NCBI GenBank assembly: GCA_933822405.4
Contig: CAKOGP040002358.1
Coordinates: 64,339 to 128,338 of the forward strand
Direction: 5' to 3'
Length of the DNA: 64,000 bases
Source: Cylindrotheca closterium
Taxonomy: Eukaryota > Bacillariophyta > Bacillariophyceae > Bacillariales > Bacillariaceae
Positions 43,071-54,108 of the stretch are shown here, one piece after another (the stretch's first letter is position 1; every line of letters begins with the position of its first letter). The notes under the pieces were generated by a model. That model was given only the letters and a program-made list of their open reading frames with translations, searched no databases and was not told where the DNA came from. A program made the translations under genes and the position numbers.

Positions 43071-44842
43071 ATGTCTTCCACTCAAGAAGTTGGAGACATT
43101 TTTGGTGCCGGCAGAGGTCAGTTTCAGAAAGCATGTGGACTGTATTTCCCTGCACCTATAATATTACGATTTCGAGAGGAAAGCCAATTGTTCACGCTCC
43201 AGAATGATGTCACTAACATTTGACTTGCTTTTTCACCTGTTGCGCATTATTGCATACAAAACACAATTATACTACTATTTCTCTATTCCTCTGCCAAAAC
43301 CAGGCCCAGCTCAAGCCATGCTACGATCACCGACAGTATTGATTGTCAGTGTTGGGCTCTGGGGAATGAATATATTTTTGTTTAATCTGTTTCGAATCAA
43401 TTATCGTTATGTTCTGAAACATGACTTGCTGTGGGAACGGAAACGAGAGAAACTCAAACGGGAGACCCAGCAGCCAAAATCAAATCGAACGAGAAATTCT
43501 TCCTTTGATGCTGATAACGAAAGCCTAGGCCAGACGTCGCCTTCGTCCAATGATGGTACTGTTGACGTTTTGCTAGTCGAAGAAGACAGTCACTTTCATG
43601 ACGACCATACGTCCGGTGCCTCAATTACTTGGTACAGACTGGTTGCCTTTTCGATCAGTCTCTTGTTTGTCTTGCATTTTACGACCAACATATGGATGCA
43701 AACCTTGGGTCGGTCATCGATTGGTGCAGTATTTTCCTTTTATGGTGCCGTGTTGCTCTACAGTCTAATACCCTTCCCATCGACCAAGTGGCTCCGACGG
43801 GCTATCTATATTACCTTACAGCGCATCCTGGAATTGATTCGACCAAGATTTCACAGCTCACAGCAATATTTGCGGCCGATTCCTTTCATTGATGTCTTTT
43901 TTGCCGATGCCATGTGCAGTCTGTCCAAGGTATTTTTCGATTGGGGCATGATGGGACACATGGCCGCTCATTATCCGGATCCAGTTCCTCCTGCCACGCA
44001 CAATATAATCATTCCCTCTCTCTGCGCTGCTGTCCCGTACCTTATTCGGGCTAGGCAATGTTGGGTCATGCTGACCATTGGACGAATGAAGAATGATCCC
44101 AAGAGAAATCAACACTTGGCCAATGCCATCAAGTATTCCACAAGTCTTTGGCCCTTGCTTCTATCGGCCTACCAACGAACCTTGCCTGACGAAAAGTCGC
44201 AGTCGTTGGAAGGTTTACTGATATTCCTCCTATTGTAAGTTGTGTGATGTGTGTATGCATTGCATTTTATTGTCGTCATTGGAATGCCGTCATTCTCACC
44301 AATCGATGATTCATTCATGACGGTCGTCAATCAGTGTGAATGCCTCTTATTCCTTGTATTGGGACATTGTCATGGATTGGGGTATGATGCACAATCCCAC
44401 AGTGGTAGTATCCACCGCTTGCATTGGTAGTTCGGGTGCCCCCATGTATTCCGAGCTGTCCACGGCCACTTCCACGGTTCCGCCATCCTCGTCGTGTCAT
44501 CATGGATTGCTCCGCCCCAAGTTGCGATTTGGAGTTGGTATTTCCACTTGGATTTTCATTACGGATTGCATATTGCGATTCAGTTGGGCCTTGCGGTTTG
44601 CCACCAATGTATTTCCGAGTCCCGATATGTTTGCACTCTTTACGCAATTCTTGGAAGTCATGCGTCGGGCCCTTTGGAATTTGTTGCGAGTGGAATGGGA
44701 GAATCTAAAGCAAGTCAATAGTGGAACCAGACTGATTGTGGAAGATGACGAGGAAGAAGAAGACCGAGAACGTGCCGTAGAGCTGGTGGATGCACCCCAA
44801 CCAATAAAGCCCATTAGACAACGGGCCGATCGAGTGGAGTGA
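43071..44842 (+). CDS. EXS-domain (XPR1/ERD1/SYG1 type) membrane protein
   Basis: Preferred model: exons 43071-43116, 43304-44234 and 44335-44842, phases matching, 494 residues, starting MSSTQEVGDIFGAGRG. A start at 43204 with no first intron is the alternative; it adds DLLFHLLRIIAYKTQLYYYF. The exon 2-3 junction (FLL then FVNASYSLYWDIVMDWG) is certain from the family pattern. The body has several membrane helices (LIVSVGLWGMNIFLFNLF; LVAFSISLLFVLHF; VFSFYGAVLLYSLIPF). It carries the EXS signature: PFIDVFFADAMCSLSKVFFD, then PYLIRARQCW, HLANAIKYSTSLWPLLLSA, SLYWDIVMDWG and the terminal LWNLLRVEWEN. There is no N-terminal SPX domain, so it resembles ERD1 (Golgi retention/phosphate recycling) more than XPR1. 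Phosphate export or Golgi phosphate recycling is inferred. A polar acidic insert lies between the first helices. Confidence 0.85.
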
Positions 44843-45750
44843 ATATTACAGTATTGTATTGGTTTGATGAAAATGGGACTATATCAGGCCTTTTCAACAA
44901 AAGCTGCGTAGCCCAAGACTACTGGTGGTAGCCTACAGTAGAAACCTCCTCTATTCCTACCAGTATTCAGAATTGTTATAAAATATATATACCGGTACTG
45001 CAAGTTTCTACCATGTTCTATATCTCCTTTGTTACCTGCTTGTAATTCTTGCAAAAAAATGGTGGATTGTTGTTGTTGTTGTTGTTGTTGTTGAATGCGG
45101 AGGGTAAAATACAAATGATGACAAAACCACTTCGAGTACAATAAGTACAGTATCTACAAAGTTCATGGCGAACGAACGAACGAACGAACGAATGAATGAA
45201 TGAATGATCGTTTGGAGAATTTGAAGACTTTTTGCTGGAATGCACCAAAACAGGAACTCTTGTGTGCAATACTGTACTGTACCGTGCTATTCCTGAAGAA
45301 TGGAAGTTGGAGTTCTTGTTCTACATATACAGTGGTATTGTTGTTACAGAAAGTGAGAAGGATCGGATTTTAGGTACACGTACCTACTGGAGAGGTGCAT
45401 GATGGCTGCACGGATTAAGATTGATTATCGTTTATATTTTTATTACTGTCTTCAAATCGCGTTCCACTCACTCACTCACGTTGCGACGCTCACAGGGTCG
45501 CAATCAGTAGACTGACTGACACAATGCGAACCAAAAAACCACGTTAACCCATTTAAAGTTTTTTGCTTGAACGACAAATTTCCTACCGTGCGCGCGTAGA
45601 ACCATAAAACTACAATCACTAAAACTTAACTCAAATGCAATACACACGTTTCCAGGAATTCATGAAGATATCAAAGGGTTAAGCTGAAAACTTAGAAGTA
45701 GAGCAAATGAACCCTTCCAAATCTAATGGAAAAATCAGAATTAGTTTATC
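44843..45750. other. Intergenic with microsatellites
   Basis: No gene seen. Contains a TTG run (about 45068-45094), a GAAC then GAAT tetranucleotide run (about 45170-45206) and one ACCGGTAC palindrome near 44991. Confidence 0.6.
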
Positions 45751-46295
45751 ATTGTTTTGTTTTGTTTTGTTTTGTTTTGCAGACTCCAGATCCAGCAGAA
45801 ATGAGTAACGTCGAAGTATAGTCATGTCCGTTGTCATATTCAAATTAGTTTTCCTTGTCTTTTGTTCTTGCTTTCGTAACGCTGGAATCTGGAACTCCAG
45901 CCACTTGAGGTTCCACTGCTCCAACTGTCGTCCGTTGAACTCTCACTGCTTGAGGAGCTGTCACTCCATGGACTCGAACTTCATCGTCGGCTGTGGCTCC
46001 TACTTCGGCTTTTTCTTCCGCTGTGGCTCTTGCTTCTACTTCTACTTCTACTTGGGCTCTTGCTCGTTCTTCGGCTTCGCTCTATTTTTCGGCGTCGTTG
46101 TCTTCGTTTTCGTTCGAGATACGCTCGTTCTTCGGCTTCTTCGTCTACTTGTTCTTCAGTAGCCCATTTCATTTCGTCGACCATTCTCTGCATTTCACGT
46201 TCGGCAGCTTCCTCGGAATCGGCTTTTTCAGCGGCTTGGCGCATTTCCACAATCATTCTGTGCACCTCTTGTTCCGTGAGCTCTTTCGATGTCTC
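45751..46295. repeat. Block A, copy 1 (545 bp)
   Basis: Matches 56999-57543 at a constant offset of 11,248 bp with no indels seen, including the TTTTG run at its left edge. A truncated third copy (about 52545-52677) ends block B copy 1. It carries the 3' half of the RS-domain coiled-coil gene. Confidence 0.9.
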
Positions 46296-46505
46296 GGAGT
46301 CTTCGCTTTCAGGAGCTGCCTTGATGTCAGTGACCATTTGTTGGGCTTCGTTCTCGGTGAGATCCTTGGGTTTGACAGGTTCTGATGCCGTTTGCTTGGC
46401 AGCCAAACGGATCTCTGCGACCATTCGTTCCATTTCGTCGCGGGTGGAGCCGTCCTTTGTCGAAGAAGTGATCGAATATGAGTTCGATGGGGTGGATGAT
46501 GACAT
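45981..46505 (-). CDS. Coiled-coil protein with C-terminal RS domain (possibly partial)
   Basis: From ATG 46505 the frame encodes 174 residues. Four related heptad-like segments (EMERMVAEIRLAAK; EAQQMVTDIKAA; EVHRMIVEMRQAAEKA; EMQRMVDEMKWATEEQ) are followed by a basic region and an Arg/Ser tail (SRSRSRSKSHSGRKSRSRS). RS tails are typical of splicing or nuclear-speckle proteins. The frame is open upstream of the ATG to about 46580, where it meets the end of the truncated gene at 46581-47045. The true 5' part may be lost: the second copy of the block (56999) has a different upstream sequence. The gene may be a duplication product; whether it is expressed is uncertain. Confidence 0.45.
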   Translation of the reverse strand: MSSSTPSNSYSITSSTKDGSTRDEMERMVAEIRLAAKQTASEPVKPKDLTENEAQQMVTDIKAAPESEDSETSKELTEQEVHRMIVEMRQAAEKADSEEAAEREMQRMVDEMKWATEEQVDEEAEERAYLERKRRQRRRKIERSRRTSKSPSRSRSRSKSHSGRKSRSRSHSRR

Positions 46506-46580
46506 TACGGACGCTGGTGACTCGTCTACCGTCACAAAAAGTGTAACGGAAGATTCAGTCCAGCGAATGATTGGGGAGCT

Positions 46581-47045
46581 TCAAAGAATGTCAGAAGACG
46601 GCGATACTGGTAACGATTCAGCGACTTCTGCATCCGCAGCCATCATTGGATCAGGAATAATGTGAAATCGATTCTCATTCTCCTTGATAAAGGTACCTTC
46701 AATTTCATAGTTGGCTTTTAGAATGTATTGCCGCAAATTGGAGGCGGTGGCTGGACTCAAGACTTGCTCCACAAAGGCAACTCCGTGCCTTTCAGTTTGT
46801 TCTTTGGCTTCTTCCGGTGTCATGCTGGGTGTCACAAACAAATCTTGAATGGAGTCGGAGGAAGGCTCACAATTGGGCAAGTACAGGTGCTTCCCGATGG
46901 CATATGGAAGCGCCAAGGTAGGGCTGTGCACATAACAGAGGTAGTACAAGGATGGTTCATGATGAGGATGATGATTCTCCTGTTGTTTCTGTTTCTGTTT
47001 TTGTTTCTGTTTCTGTTTGAATTGCTTCCAAGACTCCTCGTTCAT
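46581..47045 (-). pseudogene. Truncated dioxygenase-like N-terminus
   Basis: From ATG 47045 (MNEESW), 154 residues. A KQKQ low-complexity start is followed by a conserved-looking segment: MTPEEAKEQTERHGVAFVEQ, VLSPATASNLRQYILKANYE and ENENRFHIIPD. This resembles the N-terminus of phytanoyl-CoA/2OG-dioxygenase-like proteins, but the iron-binding core that should follow is missing. After HIIPD the sequence turns into an acidic Ala/Glu/Ser stretch and stops at the junction with the RS-domain gene. Best read as a gene cut by the rearrangement that brought block A here. Family assignment is tentative. Confidence 0.4.
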
Positions 47046-47284
47046 GATTTGAATTGGTGCGAGAGCAGTCCAACCATGCACATATTAAAATTCAACGGAG
47101 GGGAGTGTCTTGGTTGTTAATTGAGATCGTGTCGTATGAGGCCAGGTGTTGAGCGGCAAATCAACATACCGGTACACGTGTACCGGTAGGCGGGGTGAGT
47201 CGAGAGCGGCTAATTTAGTGTTTACATGTCATCCTCCTCATCATCACCCACACCATAACGGACATCATCACCCATCATGGAAAA

Positions 47285-47521
47285 ATGAGGATTCTCATAA
47301 ACTTCGAGATAGACGACGCCGTTCCAGTATCCTATGATCCTATTGGAGAAATAGCGTTTTCATTTTTTGGGGGTGCGAATGAACCAGGATTGATGAAGTT
47401 ATGAGGAGCTGAAAACGTCAATTTTTGGCCTGAATGTCACTACTTTCCAGAAACGAATCTCGACATGATAATCGTACAGATGAAGAGCGATAATGGAAGG
47501 TGCATATTTTCCTTGGATTGA
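47285..47521 (+). pseudogene. Broken coding fragment, in-frame TGA
   Basis: From ATG 47285, 78 sense codons in one frame read as protein-like sequence (IDDAVPVSYDPIGEIAF; VNFWPECHYFPETNLDMIIV) apart from one TGA at 47402-47404. Both sides of the stop have balanced composition. It ends at TGA 47519-47521; similar reading may continue in another frame to about 47690. No family recognised. Confidence 0.4.
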
Positions 47522-48352
47522 AGATTGCACAGATGCACTCTTGGCTTAGAAAGATGGAGAATTGACGGAGATATCGGCGTCGGTGTCGTACAAGAAGTCG
47601 ATGCGAAACAGACCTTCATTTCTGCCGTCACCGTATTGTTACGATTCTCATCACGTTATGTTCATTTATCGATTGAGTCGATTTCGTAGTCGAGTCAGTC
47701 AGATCAGATCCGATCCGATCAGATCAGATCAGTCAATCGATCATCCATCATTGCATCCATATCCATCATCGAATCATAGAATCATCGAATCATGCATCAT
47801 CAACAATCATCGTCATCTCAAAGAGCGGACCCCTTCCGTGTGCCAAGCTTTGGACGAGACAATCAATTATCAAGAATGGAATCAATCGCCTGTTTCGGTT
47901 CTAACAGAAGACCAGCTACGGTCAAGATGATGGTACATGGTGCTTCATTTCAAGGCAGCATTTAGGAATCGTCCAAGAGAAGCTCTGGGATGCTTCGGTA
48001 CGGTGGTTGGAGGAAAGCGCAATGGAAACGTACATTGAAGTCTACTTTATTTCAGGACAATGTTGCTCTATGAAATGTATGATTCTACGCTTTTAACTTG
48101 TGGGAGGACACTGTACTCGAAGAAGGAACGATCCTGCTTTGATCCTTCAGCAAAGACACTTCCAAATAGGCAGTAGTCACTGCTCTTGTAGTACCTCAGA
48201 CCAAGACTGATGCTCCGCATCGTCGACGATACCCGAATGCAGGTAAGGCGGTCTGCTCGATAGTGGAAGGTGGCATTCGTTCTGGAATGTTTGGGGCGGG
48301 TACGATGCTGGCGATGACAGCCCCATTTTCTGTCACACGATGCCCGCATATG

Positions 48353-48390
48353 TACTGTACTGTACTGTACTGTACTGTACTGTACTGTAC
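48353..48390. repeat. TACTG pentanucleotide microsatellite
   Basis: Tandem TACTG/TGTAC run of about 38 bp lying about 40 bp left of block B copy 1. Confidence 0.9.
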
Positions 48391-48483
48391 GTATTATTAT
48401 AACACCAGACCAGTTTCTCGCAATGTTCGTTCACTTATTTCTTTTATTAATAAATACTATGTTGCAATAAATCATCTCGAACT

Positions 48484-49123
48484 TCATGGCACATTCTCTT
48501 TCTGCTGATTCATATAGGATACAACAGCTACGACTGCTAGTACCAGACCAGTCATACCAATGCAAACCATCCCATAGAAGAGGTAACTGTACGGTTTGCG
48601 AACAGTTCTATCAGCAGCTATCAATGGATCCCCCCACTCGGCTTCTAGCCCAGCAAGATCCACATCCTCGCCCTCAAGATCTCCACTCCGTTCAGATTTT
48701 TACGAAGGCGACGATTGAACATAGGCGTGACGAGCGAGCGCGAAGGCATGATAGATGTTTCATAAAATACAATGTCACTAGAAGTATAATATGATATATT
48801 ATTGAAATAACGTGATTTCTTTAGACTTGAGAAGACCAACTGTACTTATCTACCGATATCATTCATTCACAGCAACACTTCGGCACCTCTAAAGCAGCAC
48901 ACGATTGTTCCCTAGTCTATATTTCACCAATCCCTCCTCCTAGTTTGTTTACATTTACATTTACATTTGCATTTACATTCACTGACCAAGTAAGGTTTCC
49001 CAGAAGACCCACCACACGTATGATTGGATGAGGCGCGCAACCAGCGTCCACGCAGCTGTTGCGACCTTCACGATATTTTGTATCAGATTTGATGGAAGTG
49101 GAAGTGGAAGAGGACTCCGACAT
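48484..49123 (-). CDS. Candidate two-exon small membrane protein, copy 1
   Basis: A minus-strand frame open at 48699-48487, ending with TGA at 48486-48484, encodes an acidic stretch (LEGEDVDLAGLEAEWGDPL) and one clear membrane helix (YLFYGMVCIGMTGLVLAVVA) with a short tail. ATG 49123 starts a polar segment (MSESSSTSTSIKSDTKYREG) that could be its first exon. The splice junction between them cannot be fixed: the 3' exon frame has a TAA at 48702-48700 and no strong acceptor just after it. Divergent from the gene at 49616. Present unchanged in both copies of the block, so the comparison adds no evidence. No homology recognised. Confidence 0.35.
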
Positions 49124-49615
49124 CAATGGCGCCAACCCTATTGTAAGTAGCTAGCACAGTTTGTTGAGGTTCTAGACCGCCAGTCAAAATGAAAAAACCA
49201 TTGAAAAATCAAACAATACGAGGATGAAGGAATACCTTCATGTGTAGCCCAACGCATTTTCGAATAGCACTAATAATCAATAGCAAGTTTTCACTCGGAC
49301 AGATTAAAAATTATCTCATTATATGTCCTATATTATAATAATATTATTATTAATAACATCTCTGTTCCTAGGCCAGCTTCTTATCATCCAAAGATAATGA
49401 TTCTTGAAAAGAGCTAAAACAGGCCTGATTGGGGTTGGATCGATTTTGAATTTGAATCCAAAACACATACAACAATGGGCTGGTACGAAAGCTACGCGGA
49501 ACTACGTGGAATTTGAAAAAACACGGAGGCACGGAGTAAACTTGGAGGCAAATTTGAGATTTTGGCGATCCGTGTGAAAGTTGTATCTCCAACCGCATCA
49601 TCTCATGATTTCAGA

Positions 49616-51193
49616 ATGGACTCCTTTACTACACCAACTACACCAACTACACCAACTATCAGCATGACCAGCACTATTATCAACACTAGAATATCAACAA
49701 GTAACAACAACAGCAACAAGGCAAGATCTGCAGCCCTTGCGTCCGTTCTTCGTTCTCCGAAAGTTTGGTCTTCAGTCAATCCGCGACGATCCATCAACAA
49801 TGTCCGGTTTGACTTCAATCGAAACGAGACTCGGTTGTATCTTCCAGATGGGACAAGTAACAAGTCCAGCAAGAACAAGGCCAAGCGAGCTGCTACTTCC
49901 GCCCCACCACAGTCGTTTTCAGCAGGAGATTCAGGAGAAGAGGCAACTCCCGAATTGTCAACAGGTTATTCTTTGAAGCATCCCGACAACGTTGAAGATG
50001 ACGATCCAATGGATGTCGATGAGCCATTGTCTCCAGAGGCCAAGGCTCCTCTCAAGAGAATCTTTTCCACCGCTCCCTCTTTTGCAAGATCGTCCAAGCG
50101 CCGCAAATTGGATTACTTGTCCATCGTTCCGCCCTCTGCCCCAAGCATCATTCCATGTTCGGTTCGAGAATGGTCTCAACGGGTAAACGACCGATGGACA
50201 CCTCCCGGGCCTCACAAAAGAAGCCCGCCCTCTGCTTTCCTTCCTTCTTCTAGACCTACCAAGCGATCAAAGATGGATTCGGCTATTCCAAATCCTTCCA
50301 CGGAATGGACTTCAGTCAATCCACGACGATCCGCTGCACTAGATGAACTGGACGATCCAATTGGCTACCTTGTCTCGGTCAGGTTCTCCAAGCGTCGCAA
50401 GCTGAAGCAATCTACGCTTCCAACTTCAATTTCAGAATGGGCCAAACGAACGAATCAACTGTTCTCTCCTTTGCTCGCTGTCATTATTGAAGACCCAGAA
50501 GAAGAAGAAGAAGACGACGAGAGCCACATTGACTCGTCTTCTTTGGATGGATTCAACAATGATGACGCCATTGCCTCTGAAGGTGGTCCAAACATCGCCG
50601 CCTTGATGAAGGATCCTTTCCCTCTACGCTTTGATCTCGAGCAATGGAACGGTGCCATTTTCGATCTTGCCGTGATCAAGAAGAAGAGGTCGAAGGCCAA
50701 ACGTCCCAAGTTGAAGAGGAAGGCAAAAGCCAAGCGACAAAACTGGACTTTCACTGCTAGCTTCTCTGTCATTGTGGAACATCCAGAGGAAGAAGAAGAT
50801 GACGACGACATTGACATTGACATCGGCATTGACATCGACTCTGGTGAATCAAGCTTCCTTACCTTGGCCGAGGATCCGATCAACGATGTCAGCAACGAGG
50901 AGATTGCAGCACCACCCAGGCAATCTGAGATCGTAGCTGAAACAGACGACGATCTTTCCATCCTTGCTACTACTGATGATGACACTAGTCATGCATCTCC
51001 AATTCTTTCTATTCCTGAAGACGGATTGGGATCTGGCTGGAGGACATCGGGCGATCGATATAGCCTTCGATTGGCCAAGCTTTTGCAAGATCAGAAGGAT
51101 GCTTCTACGGCAGCTTTGGGATCTGGATTGACGGAAGAAGGAAGACGATTCAGTCGTCGTGTGGCAAACCGAAGAATAAGTGGTGCCGATTAA
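49616..51193 (+). CDS. Basic/acidic nuclear-like repeat protein, copy 1
   Basis: 525 residues from the first ATG (49616). No known domain. It has clear internal repeats: SVNPRRS twice (near 58 and 233); SKRRKL twice (near 158 and 260); EWSQR/EWAKR with a following N-x-x-x-x-P motif; and VIIEDPEEEEEDD and VIVEHPEEEEDDD. Basic clusters (KKKRSKAKRPKLKRKAKAKR, about 352-371) look like nuclear localisation signals. The start is Thr/Pro-rich (TTPTTPTTPT). A DNA- or chromatin-associated protein is possible but only inferred. Compared with copy 2 it contains 6 and 21 extra nucleotides, both in frame. Confidence 0.6.
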   Translation: MDSFTTPTTPTTPTISMTSTIINTRISTSNNNSNKARSAALASVLRSPKVWSSVNPRRSINNVRFDFNRNETRLYLPDGTSNKSSKNKAKRAATSAPPQSFSAGDSGEEATPELSTGYSLKHPDNVEDDDPMDVDEPLSPEAKAPLKRIFSTAPSFARSSKRRKLDYLSIVPPSAPSIIPCSVREWSQRVNDRWTPPGPHKRSPPSAFLPSSRPTKRSKMDSAIPNPSTEWTSVNPRRSAALDELDDPIGYLVSVRFSKRRKLKQSTLPTSISEWAKRTNQLFSPLLAVIIEDPEEEEEDDESHIDSSSLDGFNNDDAIASEGGPNIAALMKDPFPLRFDLEQWNGAIFDLAVIKKKRSKAKRPKLKRKAKAKRQNWTFTASFSVIVEHPEEEEDDDDIDIDIGIDIDSGESSFLTLAEDPINDVSNEEIAAPPRQSEIVAETDDDLSILATTDDDTSHASPILSIPEDGLGSGWRTSGDRYSLRLAKLLQDQKDASTAALGSGLTEEGRRFSRRVANRRISGAD

Positions 51194-52677
51194 GCGTAAG
51201 TTCATTGATGTATGCATTGGATTCGGAATTCGTATTTTGCCCCTTCTTTTCTCACCTTTTATCCTTCTAGTTTATTTTTGTTTGCGATTTTTTGAAGAGA
51301 CAGAGTATGATAATAGTGTGCAACAACAACACACACACCAAGAGGAGTTATATCTGAATCCACCCCATAATGTCAATTTGACATGACGACGACGAAGGCG
51401 TTACTTTGCATTTCTACTGTTTACAGGTAAGCTTGACCATATCGATTGAATATACCTTCTGTTCTACCACCTCACCACTTTTTCCTTCCGTCCTTTTACT
51501 GATATTTGTACAGCATTTTGGGTCTGCGAGTCTGGATGATTGTATTATTTTTTTCCCTTCGTACTCTTGTTTTCTCACACTCCCTTAGGGATCCTTCGGA
51601 TGGCCAGTGTTTCCTATGCGATTCTAGTGGATTGGTCACTCACTAGAGTCAAGTAGGAAGCATTGGTCTGTCGATATTATGGCTTGCTGAGTTTGGATTG
51701 CTTCCCTCCATCGTGTGTTTGGCCGCCCAAACGAATCGAATCGAATCGAATCGTTGAGTGGGACTGCGGTGGGAATGTGGTCGAGCCGAGGCTCATAAAC
51801 GCAACTGAGATTGGCAAGAACCCAGGTAGACCGGATCTCTGGAAACCAAATCATGAGCCCTCGGACCTTCAACTCTTTGATGCTGGCCTTTTGGTCGTCG
51901 AGTCAAGAGGTCCACGAGGACAGTTGGGATGGGACATGATTTGGATTGTACTCTTTGTTTTCACAGTATTTCGGATTGGTGCACTTACAAAGCATTCATC
52001 ATCATCTCATCATCATCAAGCTTGTCGAGTGGAGCTTTCTGTTATTTCGTTGGATTCAAAGGCAGCAACAACAGCATCATCATCATCATCAAGGTCTTCT
52101 ATTGGAGGTTTCATTTTTTCCCTATTGGATTCGAAGGCAAACAATGTGGAAGTCTCCCCTACAGAATATCAGTATCTTTGGCCCATCACTGTAGCTCAAA
52201 CATCAAGCATGGAAGAGCAAGTGTTATCGGTTATCCGTGTGATCAGCTGTCGTTGCCATTGGCAACTTCGGTGGAGCACGTCGTCTTGCGTATGGATGGC
52301 ACTGGACTGAACATCTAACAAAGGGAGCAGCGGAGTGAACCTTCAATCCACCTTACTATTTATTATACTACTACTACTACTACGTTGCCATGAGACTGGC
52401 ATATCTACCAACGTACAGCATTTACACCGTCGGAGTTGTTGCGGATGAGAAGATGAAAGCGTATCAACGATTGCACTGTGTCGTATTTCATTGCGGATGA
52501 GAAAGGAAGGCAAGTATTCGCTGGGCTCGTGACCCCACCTACCTATTGTTTTGTTTTGTTTTGTTTTGCAGACTCCAGATCCAGCAGAAATGAGTAACGT
52601 CGAAGTATAGTCATGTCCGTTGTCATATTCAAATTAGTTTTCCTTGTCTTTTGTTCTTGCTTTCGTAACGCTGGAAT
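51194..52677. other. 3' part of block B copy 1, no supported gene
   Basis: Frames of 129-215 codons at 51663-52318 look possible in this copy. In copy 2, however, a 5-nt change in an AATCG run and other indels not divisible by three break them, so they are probably not coding. Near the end lie an ACT microsatellite (about 52369-52383) and a TTTTG run at the start of block A. Confidence 0.5.
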
Positions 52678-52921
52678 AATTCGATGCCACTGATGCGCTC
52701 CTAACAATGAAAACAGATATATCAGCATTTATATACTCACATATATATGTATGTATCTCGTACCATACGCATAGTTCAACCAAACTGCATTTTGCTGTAA
52801 AAAACCCAAATGCAAGTCTGATGCAGAATCATCCAGCTTGATAGTACCATCAGAATGAGGTCCCAAGCATATAGCCAACAGTCCATCAGGGCGACCATCA
52901 CCATCCCAACTTTTCTCTACA
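52678..52921 (-). pseudogene. Orphan exon pair between the two B blocks
   Basis: On the minus strand, 52920-52764 is a clean open exon (DGDGRPDGLLAICLGPHSDG; LHLGFLQQNAVWLNYAYG). It is followed by a 63-nt intron (52763-52701, GTACGA donor, TTGTTAG acceptor) and a short second exon (AHQWHR) that runs straight into block A sequence at 52677. Neither block A nor block B elsewhere contains this. It is a piece of another gene stranded at the duplication junction. Family not recognised. Confidence 0.5.
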
Positions 52922-52976
52922 GTTCACTTATTTCTTTTATTAATAAATACTATGTTGCAATAAATCATCTCGAACT

Positions 52977-53616
52977 TCATGGCACATTCTCTTTCTGCTG
53001 ATTCATATAGGATACAACAGCTACGACTGCTAGTACCAGACCAGTCATACCAATGCAAACCATCCCATAGAAGAGGTAACTGTACGGTTTGCGAACAGTT
53101 CTATCAGCAGCTATCAATGGATCCCCCCACTCGGCTTCTAGCCCAGCAAGATCCACATCCTCGCCCTCAAGATCTCCACTCCGTTCAGATTTTTACGAAG
53201 GCGACGATTGAACATAGGCGTGACGAGCGAGCGCGAAGGCATGATAGATGTTTCATAAAATACAATGTCACTAGAAGTATAATATGATATATTATTGAAA
53301 TAACGTGATTTCTTTAGACTTGAGAAGACCAACTGTACTTATCTACCGATATCATTCATTCACAGCAACACTTCGGCACCTCTAAAGCAGCACACGATTG
53401 TTCCCTAGTCTATATTTCACCAATCCCTCCTCCTAGTTTGTTTACATTTACATTTACATTTGCATTTACATTCACTGACCAAGTAAGGTTTCCCAGAAGA
53501 CCCACCACACGTATGATTGGATGAGGCGCGCAACCAGCGTCCACGCAGCTGTTGCGACCTTCACGATATTTTGTATCAGATTTGATGGAAGTGGAAGTGG
53601 AAGAGGACTCCGACAT
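52977..53616 (-). CDS. Candidate two-exon small membrane protein, copy 2
   Basis: Same structure as the minus-strand candidate at 48484-49123, shifted by 4,493 bp: polar first segment from ATG 53616, and acidic plus membrane-helix segment ending at 52977. No difference between copies was seen, and the same splice uncertainty applies. Confidence 0.35.
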
Positions 53617-54108
53617 CAATGGCGCCAACCCTATTGTAAGTAGCTAGCACAGTTTGTTGAGGTTCTAGACCGCCAGTCAAAATGAAAAAACCATTGAAAA
53701 ATCAAACAATACGAGGATGAAGGAATACCTTCATGTGTAGCCCAACGCATTTTCGAATAGCACTAATAATCAATAGCAAGTTTTCACTCGGACAGATTAA
53801 AAATTATCTCATTATATGTCCTATATTATAATAATATTATTATTAATAACATCTCTGTTCCTAGGCCAGCTTCTTATCATCCAAAGATAATGATTCTTGA
53901 AAAGAGCTAAAACAGGCCTGATTGGGGTTGGATCGATTTTGAATTTGAATCCAAAACACATACAACAATGGGCTGGTACGAAAGCTACGCGGAACTACGT
54001 GGAATTTGAAAAAACACGGAGGCACGGAGTAAACTTGGAGGCAAATTTGAGATTTTGGCGATCCGTGTGAAAGTTGTATCTCCAACCGCATCATCTCATG
54101 ATTTCAGA

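Larger units (their letters stand above)
47046..48428. other. Intergenic with gene debris and simple repeats
   Basis: Contains the broken coding stretch at 47285-47521, a TACCGGTACACGTGTACCGG palindrome near 47168, a GATCAGATCC-type run (about 47700-47733) and a TACTG microsatellite (48353-48390). A 58-codon frame from ATG about 47792 and an overlapping frame in phase with DETINYQEWNQSPVSVLTED both look protein-like, but no model can be made. Confidence 0.45.
48429..52677. repeat. Block B, copy 1 (about 4.25 kb)
   Basis: Directly repeated at 52922-57136. Offset is 4,493 bp at the left end and 4,459 bp at the right end, the difference coming from small indels. It begins GTTCACTTATTTCTTTTATT and ends with the first part of block A, where copy 1 is cut at 52677. 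The two copies look nearly identical over most of their length. Confidence 0.92.

Noticed and set aside
49562..49615. Start of the duplicated gene at a TTG codon
   Set aside because: A non-ATG start is unlikely in a nuclear gene. The ATG at 49616 is in frame and close.
51663..52318. 129-215-codon frames downstream of the duplicated gene
   Set aside because: Copy 2 has indels that are not multiples of three in the same stretch, so the frames are not conserved.
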